Origin: Mariniblastus fucicola
GTDB taxonomy: Bacteria > Planctomycetota > Planctomycetia > Pirellulales > Pirellulaceae
Assembly (NCBI RefSeq): GCF_008087665.1
Contig: NZ_CP042912.1
Location: 2,294,001-2,358,000 of the forward strand
DNA: 64,000 bases
Direction: 5' to 3'
Every line of letters starts with the position of its first letter. The stretch's first letter is position 1. This document shows positions 1 to 8,534 of the stretch, in pieces. Below the pieces are notes generated by a model, which saw only the letters and a program-made list of their open reading frames with translations, was not told the DNA's origin and ran no database searches. A program made the position numbers and the translations under genes.

Positions 1-2
1 TG

Positions 3-374
3 ATCAAAGGCAAGATCACGAAGATCACCAACTTCGGTGTATTCGTTGGTCTCGAAGACGGTCTCGAAGGTTTGCTCCACATCTCTGAGCTTTCCGACGA
101 CAAGGTCGAGAATCCGGAAGAGTTGGTGAAGGTCGGCGAAGAAGTCGAAGTCAAAGTCCTTCGCGTCGATACCGACGAGCGAAAGATTGGTCTCTCGAAG
201 CGTCGCGTTGGCTGGTCTGCTGAGCAGGAAGCCGCTGCGATGAAGGAAGAGGGAATCGTTACCGGTACGTCCAGTAGCGGTGGGCAGAACGTTCCTGCTT
301 CTGAGCTCAAAGGTGGACTTGGCGACAGCGGTCCTCTGATCAAGCCAGCTGCTCCTGCGGAAGACTCTGAGTAG
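3..374 (+). CDS. rpsA: S1-domain RNA-binding protein, C-terminal part (probably 30S ribosomal protein S1), truncated by window edge
   Basis: The reading frame is open from the first bases, so the 5' part lies outside the window. The visible part begins inside an S1 (OB-fold) domain: the strands around KGKITKITNFGVFVGLEDG, GLLHISELS and VKVLRVDTDERKIGLSKR are classic S1 signatures. A low-complexity tail of about 45 residues rich in G, S, E and A follows. Ribosomal protein S1 carries several such domains and binds mRNA on the small ribosomal subunit; a planctomycete S1 with a disordered acidic tail fits well. Other multi-S1 proteins (for example a Tex-like or polynucleotide phosphorylase C-terminus) are less likely because the domain is followed by a disordered tail and stop, but only the end is visible. 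A terminator follows. Confidence 0.75.
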   Translation: MKGKITKITNFGVFVGLEDGLEGLLHISELSDDKVENPEELVKVGEEVEVKVLRVDTDERKIGLSKRRVGWSAEQEAAAMKEEGIVTGTSSSGGQNVPASELKGGLGDSGPLIKPAAPAEDSE

Positions 375-442
375 TCCTGTCCGGCAGTGATGCCGTCGAC
401 GACAGATGCGAAACTTCAATGCTTCGCAAATTAAAACAAAGG

Positions 443-473
443 CGGCCTGTGAGAAATCGCAGGCCGTTTTTTT
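443..473 (+). terminator. Rho-independent terminator after the S1-domain gene
   Basis: A perfect 7-bp stem CGGCCTG / CAGGCCG (443-449 and 460-466) closes a 10-base loop and is followed by seven T residues. It lies about 70 bases after the stop at 374, as expected for the end of the transcript. Confidence 0.85.
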
Positions 474-649
474 GTTGTTCAGGCTTCGTTGGCCTCGCCG
501 CGCCGCAATTTCAAGTCGGCCTCTCGGACTGCTTCGATGAAAAGCTTACGATGGAGTCCACAATCGTCCGTCTTCCGTGGCTCCCATCATGTCTCACCCT
601 CGCGTGAGCATACAATTGCCGCTTCGAACTTCAACAACGAGAGAGTCCG

Positions 650-1621
650 TTGTCTACACAACCCAAATTCATCGATCGGCTCAATCCTAACGCCAACCTG
701 CTGTTGGAGCAGTCCCGTCCGTCGTTTGACGTTCTCGGAATTGAGACCCACACGCTATCCAACGGTGCTGAAGTTTTCGACTTTGGTTCCAACCGATGTG
801 GTGCATCTGCTGCCGGTACCTTGCTCGCGAAAATCTGCATGGCGGACCTCGCCGACGTCAGCCTGTCGACCAACGGTCAGTCAGCTTTTCCAATGTGGGT
901 GGACGTTAAAACGGACTATCCACTTCAAAGCTGCATGGCGGCTCAATACGCCGGTTGGCCGCTTTCGCTCGAAAAATACTTTGCCATGTGCAGCGGACCG
1001 GCTCGTTCAGCAAGAGGCAAAGAAGAAGTCCTCGACGAATACTCGTTGGTGGCGTCCTCCAAGATCGTGGTCGCCGTCCTCGAAACCAAAAACCTTCCCG
1101 ACGAATCAGTTGCCGCCGCCGTCGCCAGCGAGTGCCGAGTCTCGCCCGACCACGTGCAGCTTTGCGTCGCGCGAACCGCCAGCTTGCCGGGGACGATTCA
1201 GGTGGTTGCTCGCAGCGTTGAAACAGCACTGCACAAGCTTCACGAGCTCAAGTTCGATCTTGGCTGCATCAAAAACGCGTTCGGAACCGCACCACTGCCG
1301 CCGATCGCCAAGGATGACCTCACAGCGTTAGGCTGGACAAATGATGCTGTGCTCTATGGAGCCGTCGTGCAGTTGATCGTCGATTGTGAAGACAGTCAAA
1401 TCGAAGAAATTGGAATCCGTGTTCCCAGCAGTTCGTCCGCGGACTTTGGAAAACCGTTCCTCGAGATTTTCGAGAGCTTTGATCGCGACTTTTACAAGAT
1501 CGACAAAATGCTGTTCAGTCCCGCCAAAGTCATCTTCAACAATTTGCGCAGCGGCAATACGTTTTCGTACGGCGAACAGAAATTCGATGTGCTGCATCAG
1601 TCCTGGGGAACCAATTCGTGA
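650..1621 (+). CDS. mch: Methenyltetrahydromethanopterin cyclohydrolase
   Basis: This 323-residue protein matches the Mch family, which interconverts 5,10-methenyl-H4MPT and 5-formyl-H4MPT in the cytosolic archaeal-type C1 pathway. The conserved block CSGPARSARGKEE (residues 114-126), the N-terminal motif LNPNANLLLEQ, and the family-typical length support the call. The start is a TTG at 650, preceded by the purine-rich stretch GAGAGAG; no better ATG exists before the conserved N-terminus. The next gene overlaps by four bases (GTGA), so the two are probably translationally coupled. Planctomycetes are known carriers of H4MPT-linked C1 enzymes, used for formaldehyde oxidation or detoxification. 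The remaining pathway genes (fae, fhc, mtd) are not in this window. Confidence 0.9.
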   Translation: MSTQPKFIDRLNPNANLLLEQSRPSFDVLGIETHTLSNGAEVFDFGSNRCGASAAGTLLAKICMADLADVSLSTNGQSAFPMWVDVKTDYPLQSCMAAQYAGWPLSLEKYFAMCSGPARSARGKEEVLDEYSLVASSKIVVAVLETKNLPDESVAAAVASECRVSPDHVQLCVARTASLPGTIQVVARSVETALHKLHELKFDLGCIKNAFGTAPLPPIAKDDLTALGWTNDAVLYGAVVQLIVDCEDSQIEEIGIRVPSSSSADFGKPFLEIFESFDRDFYKIDKMLFSPAKVIFNNLRSGNTFSYGEQKFDVLHQSWGTNS

Positions 1622-2520
1622 GCCTGCGGGTTGGAGTACTCGCACCGGAATCCAGTTGGCATTTTCGTGACTTGCAACGATCCAATTCGATGGCTGCCAA
1701 CGGACAGAAAGTCGAGCTCGTCGCTGTCGATTTTGCGACTCTCGCCGCTTCGGTCGGGATCGAAGAGATTGCTCCGTTTTCGGATTTCGCCAACTCTGTC
1801 CAGGCGATGGATGCGGTTATCGTGCGGACGATGCCCAAAGGTTCATTGCAACAGATCGTTTTCCGCATGGATTTGCTGCACCGTTTGGAATCAGCAGGAA
1901 TCCGAATCGTCAACTCGCCGCGTAGCGTTGAAATCGCGATCGACAAATACCTGTCGCTGGCTTTGATGGCCGACAACGGGATTTCGATTCCGGCATTCGC
2001 AGTTTGCCAGACCGTCGAGCAGGGCCTCGACACGTTTGAGAGAATGGGACGTGATGCCATCCTCAAACCAATCTTTGGCAGCATGGGCAAGCACGTCTAT
2101 CGGCTGAGCGAAATCTCCGAAGCTCGGAGCTTGATGCAACGCTTCGTCGATCAGGGCGAAGTCATCTATCTTCAAAAATTTGTCCGCCATGGAGGCAGCG
2201 ACATTCGGATTCTGGTCGTGGGCGAAGAAATTTTCTCGATGCGCCGGATCGGACCAGCTGGTAGTTGGTTGACCAACATCGCTCGCGGAAGCACCGCCGA
2301 ACGTTACCGTCCGAATGCAAAAGAGGTCGAATTGGCGAGGAAAGCTGCAAAAATTAACCGTTGCGAGATCGCTGGAATCGATATTGCATACGACAACGGG
2401 TCGGACGATCCGTTGGTTCTGGAGGTCAACGCCTCGCCCGGCTGGGAAGCCATCCAAAATGTTTGTGAATCCGATGTCGCGAATTCGGTTCTAAAAGCAG
2501 TCACCACCAATTTGGGGTAG
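1618..2520 (+). CDS. RimK-like ATP-grasp ligase linked to H4MPT metabolism
   Basis: The 300-residue protein has an ATP-grasp fold. The central lid region reads DAILKPIFGSMGKHVYR, followed by LQKFVRHGGSDIRILVVG, and the C-terminal metal-binding motif LVLEVNASPGWEA is near residue 270. Such RimK/MptN-type enzymes ligate an amino acid, often glutamate, to a carboxyl group using ATP. Location directly after mch with a 4-base GTGA overlap suggests a role in H4MPT cofactor biosynthesis or modification. RimK-like ORFs are known companions of bacterial H4MPT gene clusters; that assignment is inference from context. The start is the GTG at 1618. Confidence 0.75.
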   Translation: MSLRVGVLAPESSWHFRDLQRSNSMAANGQKVELVAVDFATLAASVGIEEIAPFSDFANSVQAMDAVIVRTMPKGSLQQIVFRMDLLHRLESAGIRIVNSPRSVEIAIDKYLSLALMADNGISIPAFAVCQTVEQGLDTFERMGRDAILKPIFGSMGKHVYRLSEISEARSLMQRFVDQGEVIYLQKFVRHGGSDIRILVVGEEIFSMRRIGPAGSWLTNIARGSTAERYRPNAKEVELARKAAKINRCEIAGIDIAYDNGSDDPLVLEVNASPGWEAIQNVCESDVANSVLKAVTTNLG

Positions 2521-2570
2521 TGGCACACACGTCGCTTCCGCGGCACGAACTCAGAACAACGGACAAGTTA

Positions 2571-3878
2571 ATGAAAATAGCGGTCATTGGAGCAGGAGTA
2601 TCCGGACTGGTCGCGGCAGAGCGACTTCGGCAAACACATGACGTGACGGTTTTCGAAGCCGGTAGCTACATCGGCGGGCACACCAACACGATCGACGTCG
2701 AATCACCAGACGGGCCGCTCTCGATTGACACGGGATTCATCGTCTTCAACGACCGGACGTATCCAAATTTCATTAAGCTGCTTGATCGTCTGAACGTCCC
2801 GTCTCAGGACACGATCATGAGCTTCAGCGTCAAATGCGAGCGTACCGGGTTGGAGTATCGCGGCGCGGATCCTGACGGACTTTTTGCACAACGCCGAAAT
2901 CTGTTCAATCCAAAATTCTATCGACTGCTCTACGACTTGATGAAATTCTTTCGGCTTGGTGAGGCCATGTTGGATGCCGATTCGGACGCAGACGAAAACG
3001 AAACCGTCGGCTCATTTTTGAATCGCAACAATTTTTCATCCCAGTTCGTCGAGCAATACTTCTTGCCAATGGGGGCAGCGATCTGGTCGGCTTCGTATGA
3101 CTCGTTCCGCGACTTTCCGATTCGCTTCATCGCCGAGTTCTACAAGAACCATGGTTTGCTCGGCGTCAAAGATCGTCCCCAATGGAAAGTCGTCCAGGGC
3201 GGCTCAAAACAGTACGTCAAGGCGCTGACGCATGGCTGGACAGATCAGATCAAGCTAAACAGCCCGGTCCAGAAAGTCGTCCGGAATTTTACGCTCGGAG
3301 ATCGCGAGCCATCTTCGGTGACGGTCACAACGAACGGCCAATCCCACGAGTTTGATCACGTCGTCTTCGCCTGTCACAGTGACCAAGCCTTGCGAATGCT
3401 TGGTGGGAACGCGACGGAATCGGAAACCGGGATCCTTTCTGCGTTTCCGTATCAAAAGAACGTTGCGTTGCTTCATACTCAATCAGACGTTCTACCCAAA
3501 CAGCGTCGCGCGTGGGCCAGTTGGAACTACTTCAACCCGATTGAAGAATCCGATGCCGCGACAGTGACTTACAACATGAACATCCTTCAGTCGCTGAACA
3601 CAGAAACCGTCTGGTGTGTCACGCTCAACGGAGAAGATCTGATCCGTGACGAAAATATCGTCGCGTCCATCGACTACGCTCATCCGACTTTCAGCATCGG
3701 CCGCAAAGCAATGCAAGCCAGACATGCGGAACTTTGCGACGCGAATGCGACTTCGTTTTGTGGCGCGTATTGGGGCAACGGATTCCACGAAGACGGCGTC
3801 GTCAGCGGACTGCGTGTCGTGGAGGCTCTGCAGCAACGAGCCAATACCTCTCAGCCTTCACCGGTGGCTGCCCAATGA
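2571..3878 (+). CDS. FAD-dependent amine oxidase-like protein of the CFA synthase operon
   Basis: The 435-residue protein starts MKIAVIGAGVSGLVAAERL, a Rossmann dinucleotide-binding motif (GAGVSG, residues 7-12), followed by FEAGSYIGGHTNT, the family's second FAD-contact region. It belongs to the NAD(P)-binding flavin amine oxidase family that is commonly co-located with DUF1365 and cyclopropane fatty acid synthase genes; related proteins are linked to modification of unsaturated or methylated membrane lipids. The ATG at 2571 is chosen because the Rossmann motif begins there; an upstream GTG at 2520, overlapping the previous stop, would add 17 residues unlike the family. The end overlaps the DUF1365 gene by four bases (ATGA), so this is an operon. 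The substrate is unknown. Confidence 0.85.
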   Translation: MKIAVIGAGVSGLVAAERLRQTHDVTVFEAGSYIGGHTNTIDVESPDGPLSIDTGFIVFNDRTYPNFIKLLDRLNVPSQDTIMSFSVKCERTGLEYRGADPDGLFAQRRNLFNPKFYRLLYDLMKFFRLGEAMLDADSDADENETVGSFLNRNNFSSQFVEQYFLPMGAAIWSASYDSFRDFPIRFIAEFYKNHGLLGVKDRPQWKVVQGGSKQYVKALTHGWTDQIKLNSPVQKVVRNFTLGDREPSSVTVTTNGQSHEFDHVVFACHSDQALRMLGGNATESETGILSAFPYQKNVALLHTQSDVLPKQRRAWASWNYFNPIEESDAATVTYNMNILQSLNTETVWCVTLNGEDLIRDENIVASIDYAHPTFSIGRKAMQARHAELCDANATSFCGAYWGNGFHEDGVVSGLRVVEALQQRANTSQPSPVAAQ

Positions 3879-4756
3879 GTGCACTGGAAAGTTGTATCTA
3901 TCGCGGAACGATTCGCCATCGACGCCAAACTCCGGTCAAGAATGCGTTCAAGTTCCCGGCCTACATGATGTACGTCGACCTTGCCGAACTCGACACGCTG
4001 TTTCGGAAACGCCTGTTTTGGTCAGTTCGCCGCGCCGCACCGGTTCGATTCCGTCGTTCCGATCATATGAAAGTTCAGCCGCAAGAACTGTCGCTGCGAG
4101 AGGCCGCGATCGCGACGCTGCGAGAGCACTCCTTCGATAAAGACATCGGGCCAATCCGTTTGCTGACACAGTTTCGCCATTTCGGCTTTGCGATGAATCC
4201 AGTCAGCTTCTACTACTGCTTTGACCGCGACGACAATCGTGTCGAAGCCATTATCGCTGAAGTCAACAACACGCCTTGGGGCGAGCAACACATCTACGTC
4301 GTGCCGGCTCGCGGGGACGGCAGTGAAGAACAAAAACGCGTCGTCATTGAACGGCTGAAGAAAAATTTTCACGTGTCGCCGTTCATGCCAATGGATATGG
4401 AGTATCGCATGCTGTTCACCATCCCTGGCGATCAGCTGGGGGTGAAGATGCAGAACTTTCAGCAGGGCGAACGCAAATTCGATGTCTCGATGTTGATGGA
4501 ACGCGTTCCGATCACCGCGTGGTCGCTGAACTGGATACTGCTGCGATACCCGATGATGACGGCTCAAATCTTCGCCGGCATCTATTGGCAGGCTCTGAAG
4601 CTGTACCTTAAAGGTTGCCCATATATTCCACATTCAAAAAGCGATGAAAGTCGTGAAGTTGCCCCCGTTATTGCGGGAAATATCGAACCAGATCCGCTAA
4701 CTTGGAACCATCGAGCTGAAGCCACGGCTCGCAATACTTTGAAAGATCCAGCCTGA
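3875..4756 (+). CDS. DUF1365 domain protein
   Basis: The 293-residue product shows the DUF1365 landmarks: an N-terminal CIYRGTIRHRR segment, YMMYVDLAELD, and the strongly conserved FGFAMNPVSFYYCFD and EVNNTPWGEQHIYV blocks. The biochemical activity of the family is unsettled; it is almost always found between an FAD amine oxidase and a cyclopropane fatty acid synthase, as here. The start ATG lies in the ATGA overlap with the previous gene, and the stop is three bases before the cfa start. A short hydrophobic helix is possible near WILLRYPMMTAQIFAGIYW, suggesting membrane association (inference). Confidence 0.88.
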   Translation: MSALESCIYRGTIRHRRQTPVKNAFKFPAYMMYVDLAELDTLFRKRLFWSVRRAAPVRFRRSDHMKVQPQELSLREAAIATLREHSFDKDIGPIRLLTQFRHFGFAMNPVSFYYCFDRDDNRVEAIIAEVNNTPWGEQHIYVVPARGDGSEEQKRVVIERLKKNFHVSPFMPMDMEYRMLFTIPGDQLGVKMQNFQQGERKFDVSMLMERVPITAWSLNWILLRYPMMTAQIFAGIYWQALKLYLKGCPYIPHSKSDESREVAPVIAGNIEPDPLTWNHRAEATARNTLKDPA

Positions 4757-4759
4757 ACC

Positions 4760-6130
4760 ATGAGCCACGTATCTCCCCAGCTAAGTCAGTCCATTTCGCG
4801 TTCGCGGTCTGCCGATTCAATCCAGCCTCATTTCCCCGCCGGCGATTGGGAAGTCGGCCCTTTGAATGCGGGCTCCGACGATGCTCAGGCTTCCAGGTTT
4901 CAGGAACGACTGCTCGAACGGTTCTCACGGCTCAAGCACGGTTCGATCAACCTGTTCCAGGGCGGACAGCGTTTCCAGTTGGGCGATGCACCAAGCGAGC
5001 TTTCGGCGAATATTCTTGTTTCCGATTCTGCGTTCTATCGCCGGATTCTGATGGGCGGCACGATTGGTAGTGCGGAAACTTACATGGACGGGCTGTGGTC
5101 CTGTTCGGATTTGACGTCACTGATCCGAATCATGATTCGCAACATCGATCAGGTATCGTCGCTGAACAAAGCCGTCTCTCGAATTCGTACGATGATTTGG
5201 AGGCTCAAACATGCGGCGCGGAAGAACTCGGTCCAGGGTAGCAAGCGAAACATTGTCGAACACTACGATCTTGGCAACGATTTCTACAAACTGTTTCTTG
5301 ATCCGACGATGAACTATTCCAGCGGAATTTTCGACCAGAAAGCTGCCGCGGGTAAATTTTCAACGGCCGAAGACGCATTACACGCCGCGTCGTTGACGAA
5401 AATGGACCGCATCTGTCAAAAGTTGAACCTTCAACCGGGCGACGAAGTTCTTGAGATCGGCACCGGTTGGGGAGCCATGGCGGTTCACATGGCATCGCAC
5501 TACGGATGTCACGTGACGACGACGACTATTTCGGAAGAGCAGTATCGTTTGGCGTGTGAGCGAGTCGAAGTCGCCGAGATGCAACACCGAGTCACCGTGC
5601 TGAAGCAGGACTATCGAACGCTGACGGGACAGTACGATAAAATTGTGTCGATCGAGATGGTGGAAGCCGTCGGACACGAGTTCATGAATGGCTTTTTCGC
5701 AAAGTGCAGTTCTCTGCTACGCGATGACGGAGCCATGTGTCTGCAGGCGATCACGATGAGCCCGCAGAACTGGAAAGAGTATCTTCGCAGCGTCGACTTC
5801 ATTCGGGCCTACGTCTTTCCAGGCGGTTGCTTGCCGACGGTCGGTTCGCTTCACGCTGCTGCGGCTGACGCGACGAATATGCGAATGTTGCACACCGAAG
5901 ACATGACGCCGCACTACGCAACGACGCTGAACCATTGGAAACGACGTTTTCTTTCGCGTCTGGAAGCAGTCCGCTCACTGGGCTATGACGAAAATTTGAT
6001 CCGGATGTGGAATTTCTATCTTTCGTACTGCGAAGCTGGCTTTGAAGAGCGACGGGTGCACTGCGTACAGACAATGTTTGGCAAACCGGGAAGCAAAATC
6101 GACGTTAGCACTTCCATGTCAGGAGCCTGA
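4760..6130 (+). CDS. cfa: Cyclopropane-fatty-acyl-phospholipid synthase family methyltransferase
   Basis: The 456-residue protein carries an S-adenosylmethionine-binding motif EVLEIGTGWGAMAVHMA near residue 230 and the CFA-synthase signature NIVEHYDLGNDFYKLFLD with MNYSSGIF shortly after. The family transfers a methyl group from SAM to the double bond of unsaturated phospholipid acyl chains, giving cyclopropane or, in some branches, 10-methyl products, at the membrane face. It is third in a tight operon (three bases after DUF1365) and is followed by a DUF1295 protein. Given the partner oxidoreductases, the final product may be a methylated or otherwise modified fatty acid rather than a plain cyclopropane; this is inference. 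Confidence 0.9.
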   Translation: MSHVSPQLSQSISRSRSADSIQPHFPAGDWEVGPLNAGSDDAQASRFQERLLERFSRLKHGSINLFQGGQRFQLGDAPSELSANILVSDSAFYRRILMGGTIGSAETYMDGLWSCSDLTSLIRIMIRNIDQVSSLNKAVSRIRTMIWRLKHAARKNSVQGSKRNIVEHYDLGNDFYKLFLDPTMNYSSGIFDQKAAAGKFSTAEDALHAASLTKMDRICQKLNLQPGDEVLEIGTGWGAMAVHMASHYGCHVTTTTISEEQYRLACERVEVAEMQHRVTVLKQDYRTLTGQYDKIVSIEMVEAVGHEFMNGFFAKCSSLLRDDGAMCLQAITMSPQNWKEYLRSVDFIRAYVFPGGCLPTVGSLHAAAADATNMRMLHTEDMTPHYATTLNHWKRRFLSRLEAVRSLGYDENLIRMWNFYLSYCEAGFEERRVHCVQTMFGKPGSKIDVSTSMSGA

Positions 6131-6198
6131 TACGGACGCGAATTTGCGAACTGAAATTTGCTACAATCTCCAGCGACATTCGCTTCCGGAGATGAACC

Positions 6199-6978
6199 AT
6201 GACAGCCTATCAGGCCATGCCGCTAATCGGTTTGGTGATCGCACAAATCGCTTTCCTCGTCATCTGGCTGTTGCAGAGACGGCTCAACGACGCCGGAATC
6301 GTGGACGTGTTCTGGAGCCTGATGGTTGCCTCTTTGGGGCTGTTCTACTGCGTCGTCGGTTTCGGAAATGTTTCCCGTCGGCTTGTCGCCGGAGTTTTCG
6401 TCTCGGCTTGGGCTCTGCGGTTGAGTCACTATTTGCTGTCTCGCTGGCTGCGTTCGCCCGAAGATCGGCGCTACACTGAATTGAAAGCCGAATGGGGAAA
6501 GACGGCTCAAGTTCGGCTGTTTCGCTTTTACCAGATTCAGGCGATTGGTTGCGTTCTGTTTTCGATTCCAATCTTCTTCGCCGCAAACAATGAAAGCCCA
6601 TTGAATTGGCTGGACTTCGTCGGAGTAATGATCTTTCTGGTTTCCATGGTCGGAGAATGGACCGCCGATCGACAGCTCGATCAGTTCAAACGCAACGCTG
6701 ACAATCATGGAAAGGTTTGCAAATCGGGGCTGTGGAGCTACAGTCGCCACCCGAATTACTTTTTCGAATGGACGCACTGGTTTAGCTATGTCTTCCTCGC
6801 GATCACGACGCCGTGGGGATGGGTGTCGATCATTGCACCAATCGCGATGTACTATTTCCTGACGCAGAAAACAGGCATTCCAGCGACGGAAAAGCAGGCG
6901 TTGGAATCGAAAGGCGACGCTTACCGCGAATACCAGCGAACGACCAACGCGTTCTTCCCATGGCCTTCGAACTCCTGA
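6199..6978 (+). CDS. DUF1295 domain integral membrane protein (steroid 5-alpha-reductase-like fold)
   Basis: The 259-residue protein has about six hydrophobic segments and the C-terminal signature SRHPNYFFEWTHWFSYV, typical of DUF1295 and related isoprenylcysteine methyltransferase/steroid reductase-like membrane enzymes. These proteins use NADPH or SAM near the membrane interface; the activity of DUF1295 itself is not established. GGAG at 6188-6191 precedes the ATG at 6199. It is 68 bases after cfa on the same strand and probably closes the lipid-modification operon, where DUF1295 is a frequent member. Confidence 0.88.
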   Translation: MTAYQAMPLIGLVIAQIAFLVIWLLQRRLNDAGIVDVFWSLMVASLGLFYCVVGFGNVSRRLVAGVFVSAWALRLSHYLLSRWLRSPEDRRYTELKAEWGKTAQVRLFRFYQIQAIGCVLFSIPIFFAANNESPLNWLDFVGVMIFLVSMVGEWTADRQLDQFKRNADNHGKVCKSGLWSYSRHPNYFFEWTHWFSYVFLAITTPWGWVSIIAPIAMYYFLTQKTGIPATEKQALESKGDAYREYQRTTNAFFPWPSNS

Positions 6979-7334
6979 GTTGTACAACGGCTCCAGAATC
7001 TCCGGCGTCGCCGGTAGCATGGTTACGGGTTGGCCTCACAACGCCCTCAAGGTCGCCTCATCCAACGAAAGCTTCCTGACTCTCGCTCCAACAAGGATCA
7101 AGCTTCGATGCCTCAAGCGGAAATCGGCGGACGGAAAATAGATCTTGGGTAAAGCTGCCAAGCGATTCCGGTTGGCTGAAGATGTCGCAGGAAGTGGTTT
7201 GAAAGCTTTGCCGAAATTGGACGGTTCCGAGCGGGCTTTCCCAACAGGCGGGTAAGCGGAATTCGCATGTCGAAAGTGTCCATTGTGCCGATCCTTTGGA
7301 ATGAATAACGGTTCTTTCGATTGATCCAATTGCC
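6979..7334. other. Gene-free stretch between the lipid operon and the next gene
   Basis: These 356 bases contain no convincing ORF on either strand: the overlapping open frames lack ribosome-binding sites or family signatures. No clear terminator hairpin was found. It presumably holds the end of the lipid operon and the promoter of the gene starting at 7335, but no specific site can be supported. Confidence 0.4.
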
Positions 7335-8453
7335 ATGAACATACTGACAACAGAAAAGAATTATCTCGCTGTGGCGATTGCCTTCGTCGCATTCTCCACG
7401 CTTGGCATTTTAAGTCACGCCATGCCACAAATGCATGTTGCTGGTGCACCGCAACTGACATCGGTGGTCGAGCAGTCGGTTCCTCCTCGAGGGCAATGGC
7501 AGTATCCAAATCGACAGCAACAATTCGTTGGCGATTTCGGCGTGAGTACGAATCTGCCGACACCTCAACAGGTGCCCCAGTCATTCGCCAGCGTTCAACC
7601 AATTCACTCACAATTCGAAACGGTTCCTTACGGTTGCCAGCCAACAGCAACGGCAGCATGTAGTTGCGGTCACGGATGTGCGGCCGCATCCTGTTCTCGG
7701 GACGCAAAGTCTCGACGACGCAACGGTCCGAAGCTTACGATTTGGGATCGACTTCGCGGAAACCGTATTCCACGTGATCGCGACGGACGCGTAGTCGGTA
7801 GAACTTGCAATGATGGTTGCAATCCCGCTTGTCCGGGCACGTCAGTTACGTGTGGTTGCAATGTTGATGGATATTCGCTCGATGGATATTCTCAACCGGC
7901 GATGACGACTGCGATGGCTGGAGATCGACCCGAATCCCGGACGTTCAGCTTCAAACGAAAGCTCGAGGAAATCTTCGATCGAACTGCCTATACGGCTCCT
8001 CTGCTACCTGCTCCAGGCACGATGGCTTCGGTCAATCAAGCTCCATTGTGGAATGGGATGCCCGGGCCGATGGCTCAGCAGGCATCGATGTTCCAGTCGA
8101 ACGCTCAGAACGCTCAGAACGCTCAGAACGCTCAGAACGCTCAGAACGCTCGGACTTGGATGCAAATGGCCGGACGCGAAGGAATTCCGGAAGTCGAACG
8201 TCAGCTTTATCCATCGACTGGAGCGAAAGGCTTCGCTGAAACCGTAGAAACAGTTCCTGAACTGACTCCTTGGGGCGATGTCACGCCTCGCGAGTCATTC
8301 GCATCCCGTCCTCAACCGAACCCAACGGGTGTGCCGGGTGGCGTTTGGAAAGCCCCAGTGACGACACCGCCTGGAATCCATGAACGGATCGCAGACGGAA
8401 GGCATCAACAGGCCTGGCAGGCAGGCTTTCAGCAGACCGGCGATTTCAGGTGA
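7335..8453 (+). CDS. Secreted or membrane-anchored hypothetical protein with an NAQ tripeptide repeat
   Basis: This 372-residue protein has no recognised family. A hydrophobic N-terminal segment (residues 10-28, YLAVAIAFVAFSTLGILSHA) suggests export. Residues about 95-185 are rich in cysteine and basic residues (CSCGHGC, CNDGCNPAC, VTCGCN), a pattern seen in other planctomycete envelope proteins. Residues about 256-272 form a perfect (NAQ)n run encoded by a 9-bp tandem repeat. The remainder is proline/glutamine-rich and probably disordered. The ATG at 7335 directly precedes the hydrophobic segment. A structural or cell-surface role is possible but unsupported. Confidence 0.7.
   Translation: MNILTTEKNYLAVAIAFVAFSTLGILSHAMPQMHVAGAPQLTSVVEQSVPPRGQWQYPNRQQQFVGDFGVSTNLPTPQQVPQSFASVQPIHSQFETVPYGCQPTATAACSCGHGCAAASCSRDAKSRRRNGPKLTIWDRLRGNRIPRDRDGRVVGRTCNDGCNPACPGTSVTCGCNVDGYSLDGYSQPAMTTAMAGDRPESRTFSFKRKLEEIFDRTAYTAPLLPAPGTMASVNQAPLWNGMPGPMAQQASMFQSNAQNAQNAQNAQNAQNARTWMQMAGREGIPEVERQLYPSTGAKGFAETVETVPELTPWGDVTPRESFASRPQPNPTGVPGGVWKAPVTTPPGIHERIADGRHQQAWQAGFQQTGDFR
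8100..8153 (+). repeat. 9-bp in-frame tandem repeat (AACGCTCAG)x5 plus one variant unit
   Basis: Five identical copies of AACGCTCAG are followed by one AACGCTCGG copy. All are in frame with the surrounding gene and encode Asn-Ala-Gln (last unit Asn-Ala-Arg). Perfect identity of the units points to recent slippage expansion, so the number is likely to vary between strains. Confidence 0.95.
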
Positions 8454-8534
8454 AGTGACTCGAGGTCGTTGCTGCTTCTTCCAGATTTCAAATCTCAAAA
8501 AGCAGAGCTGCTCTTCATCATCCGCTGCTCTTCA

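Noticed and set aside
489-1331. A 280-codon frame overlapping the start of mch
   Set aside because: It is in another frame of the well-supported mch gene, serine/arginine-rich, and without family features.
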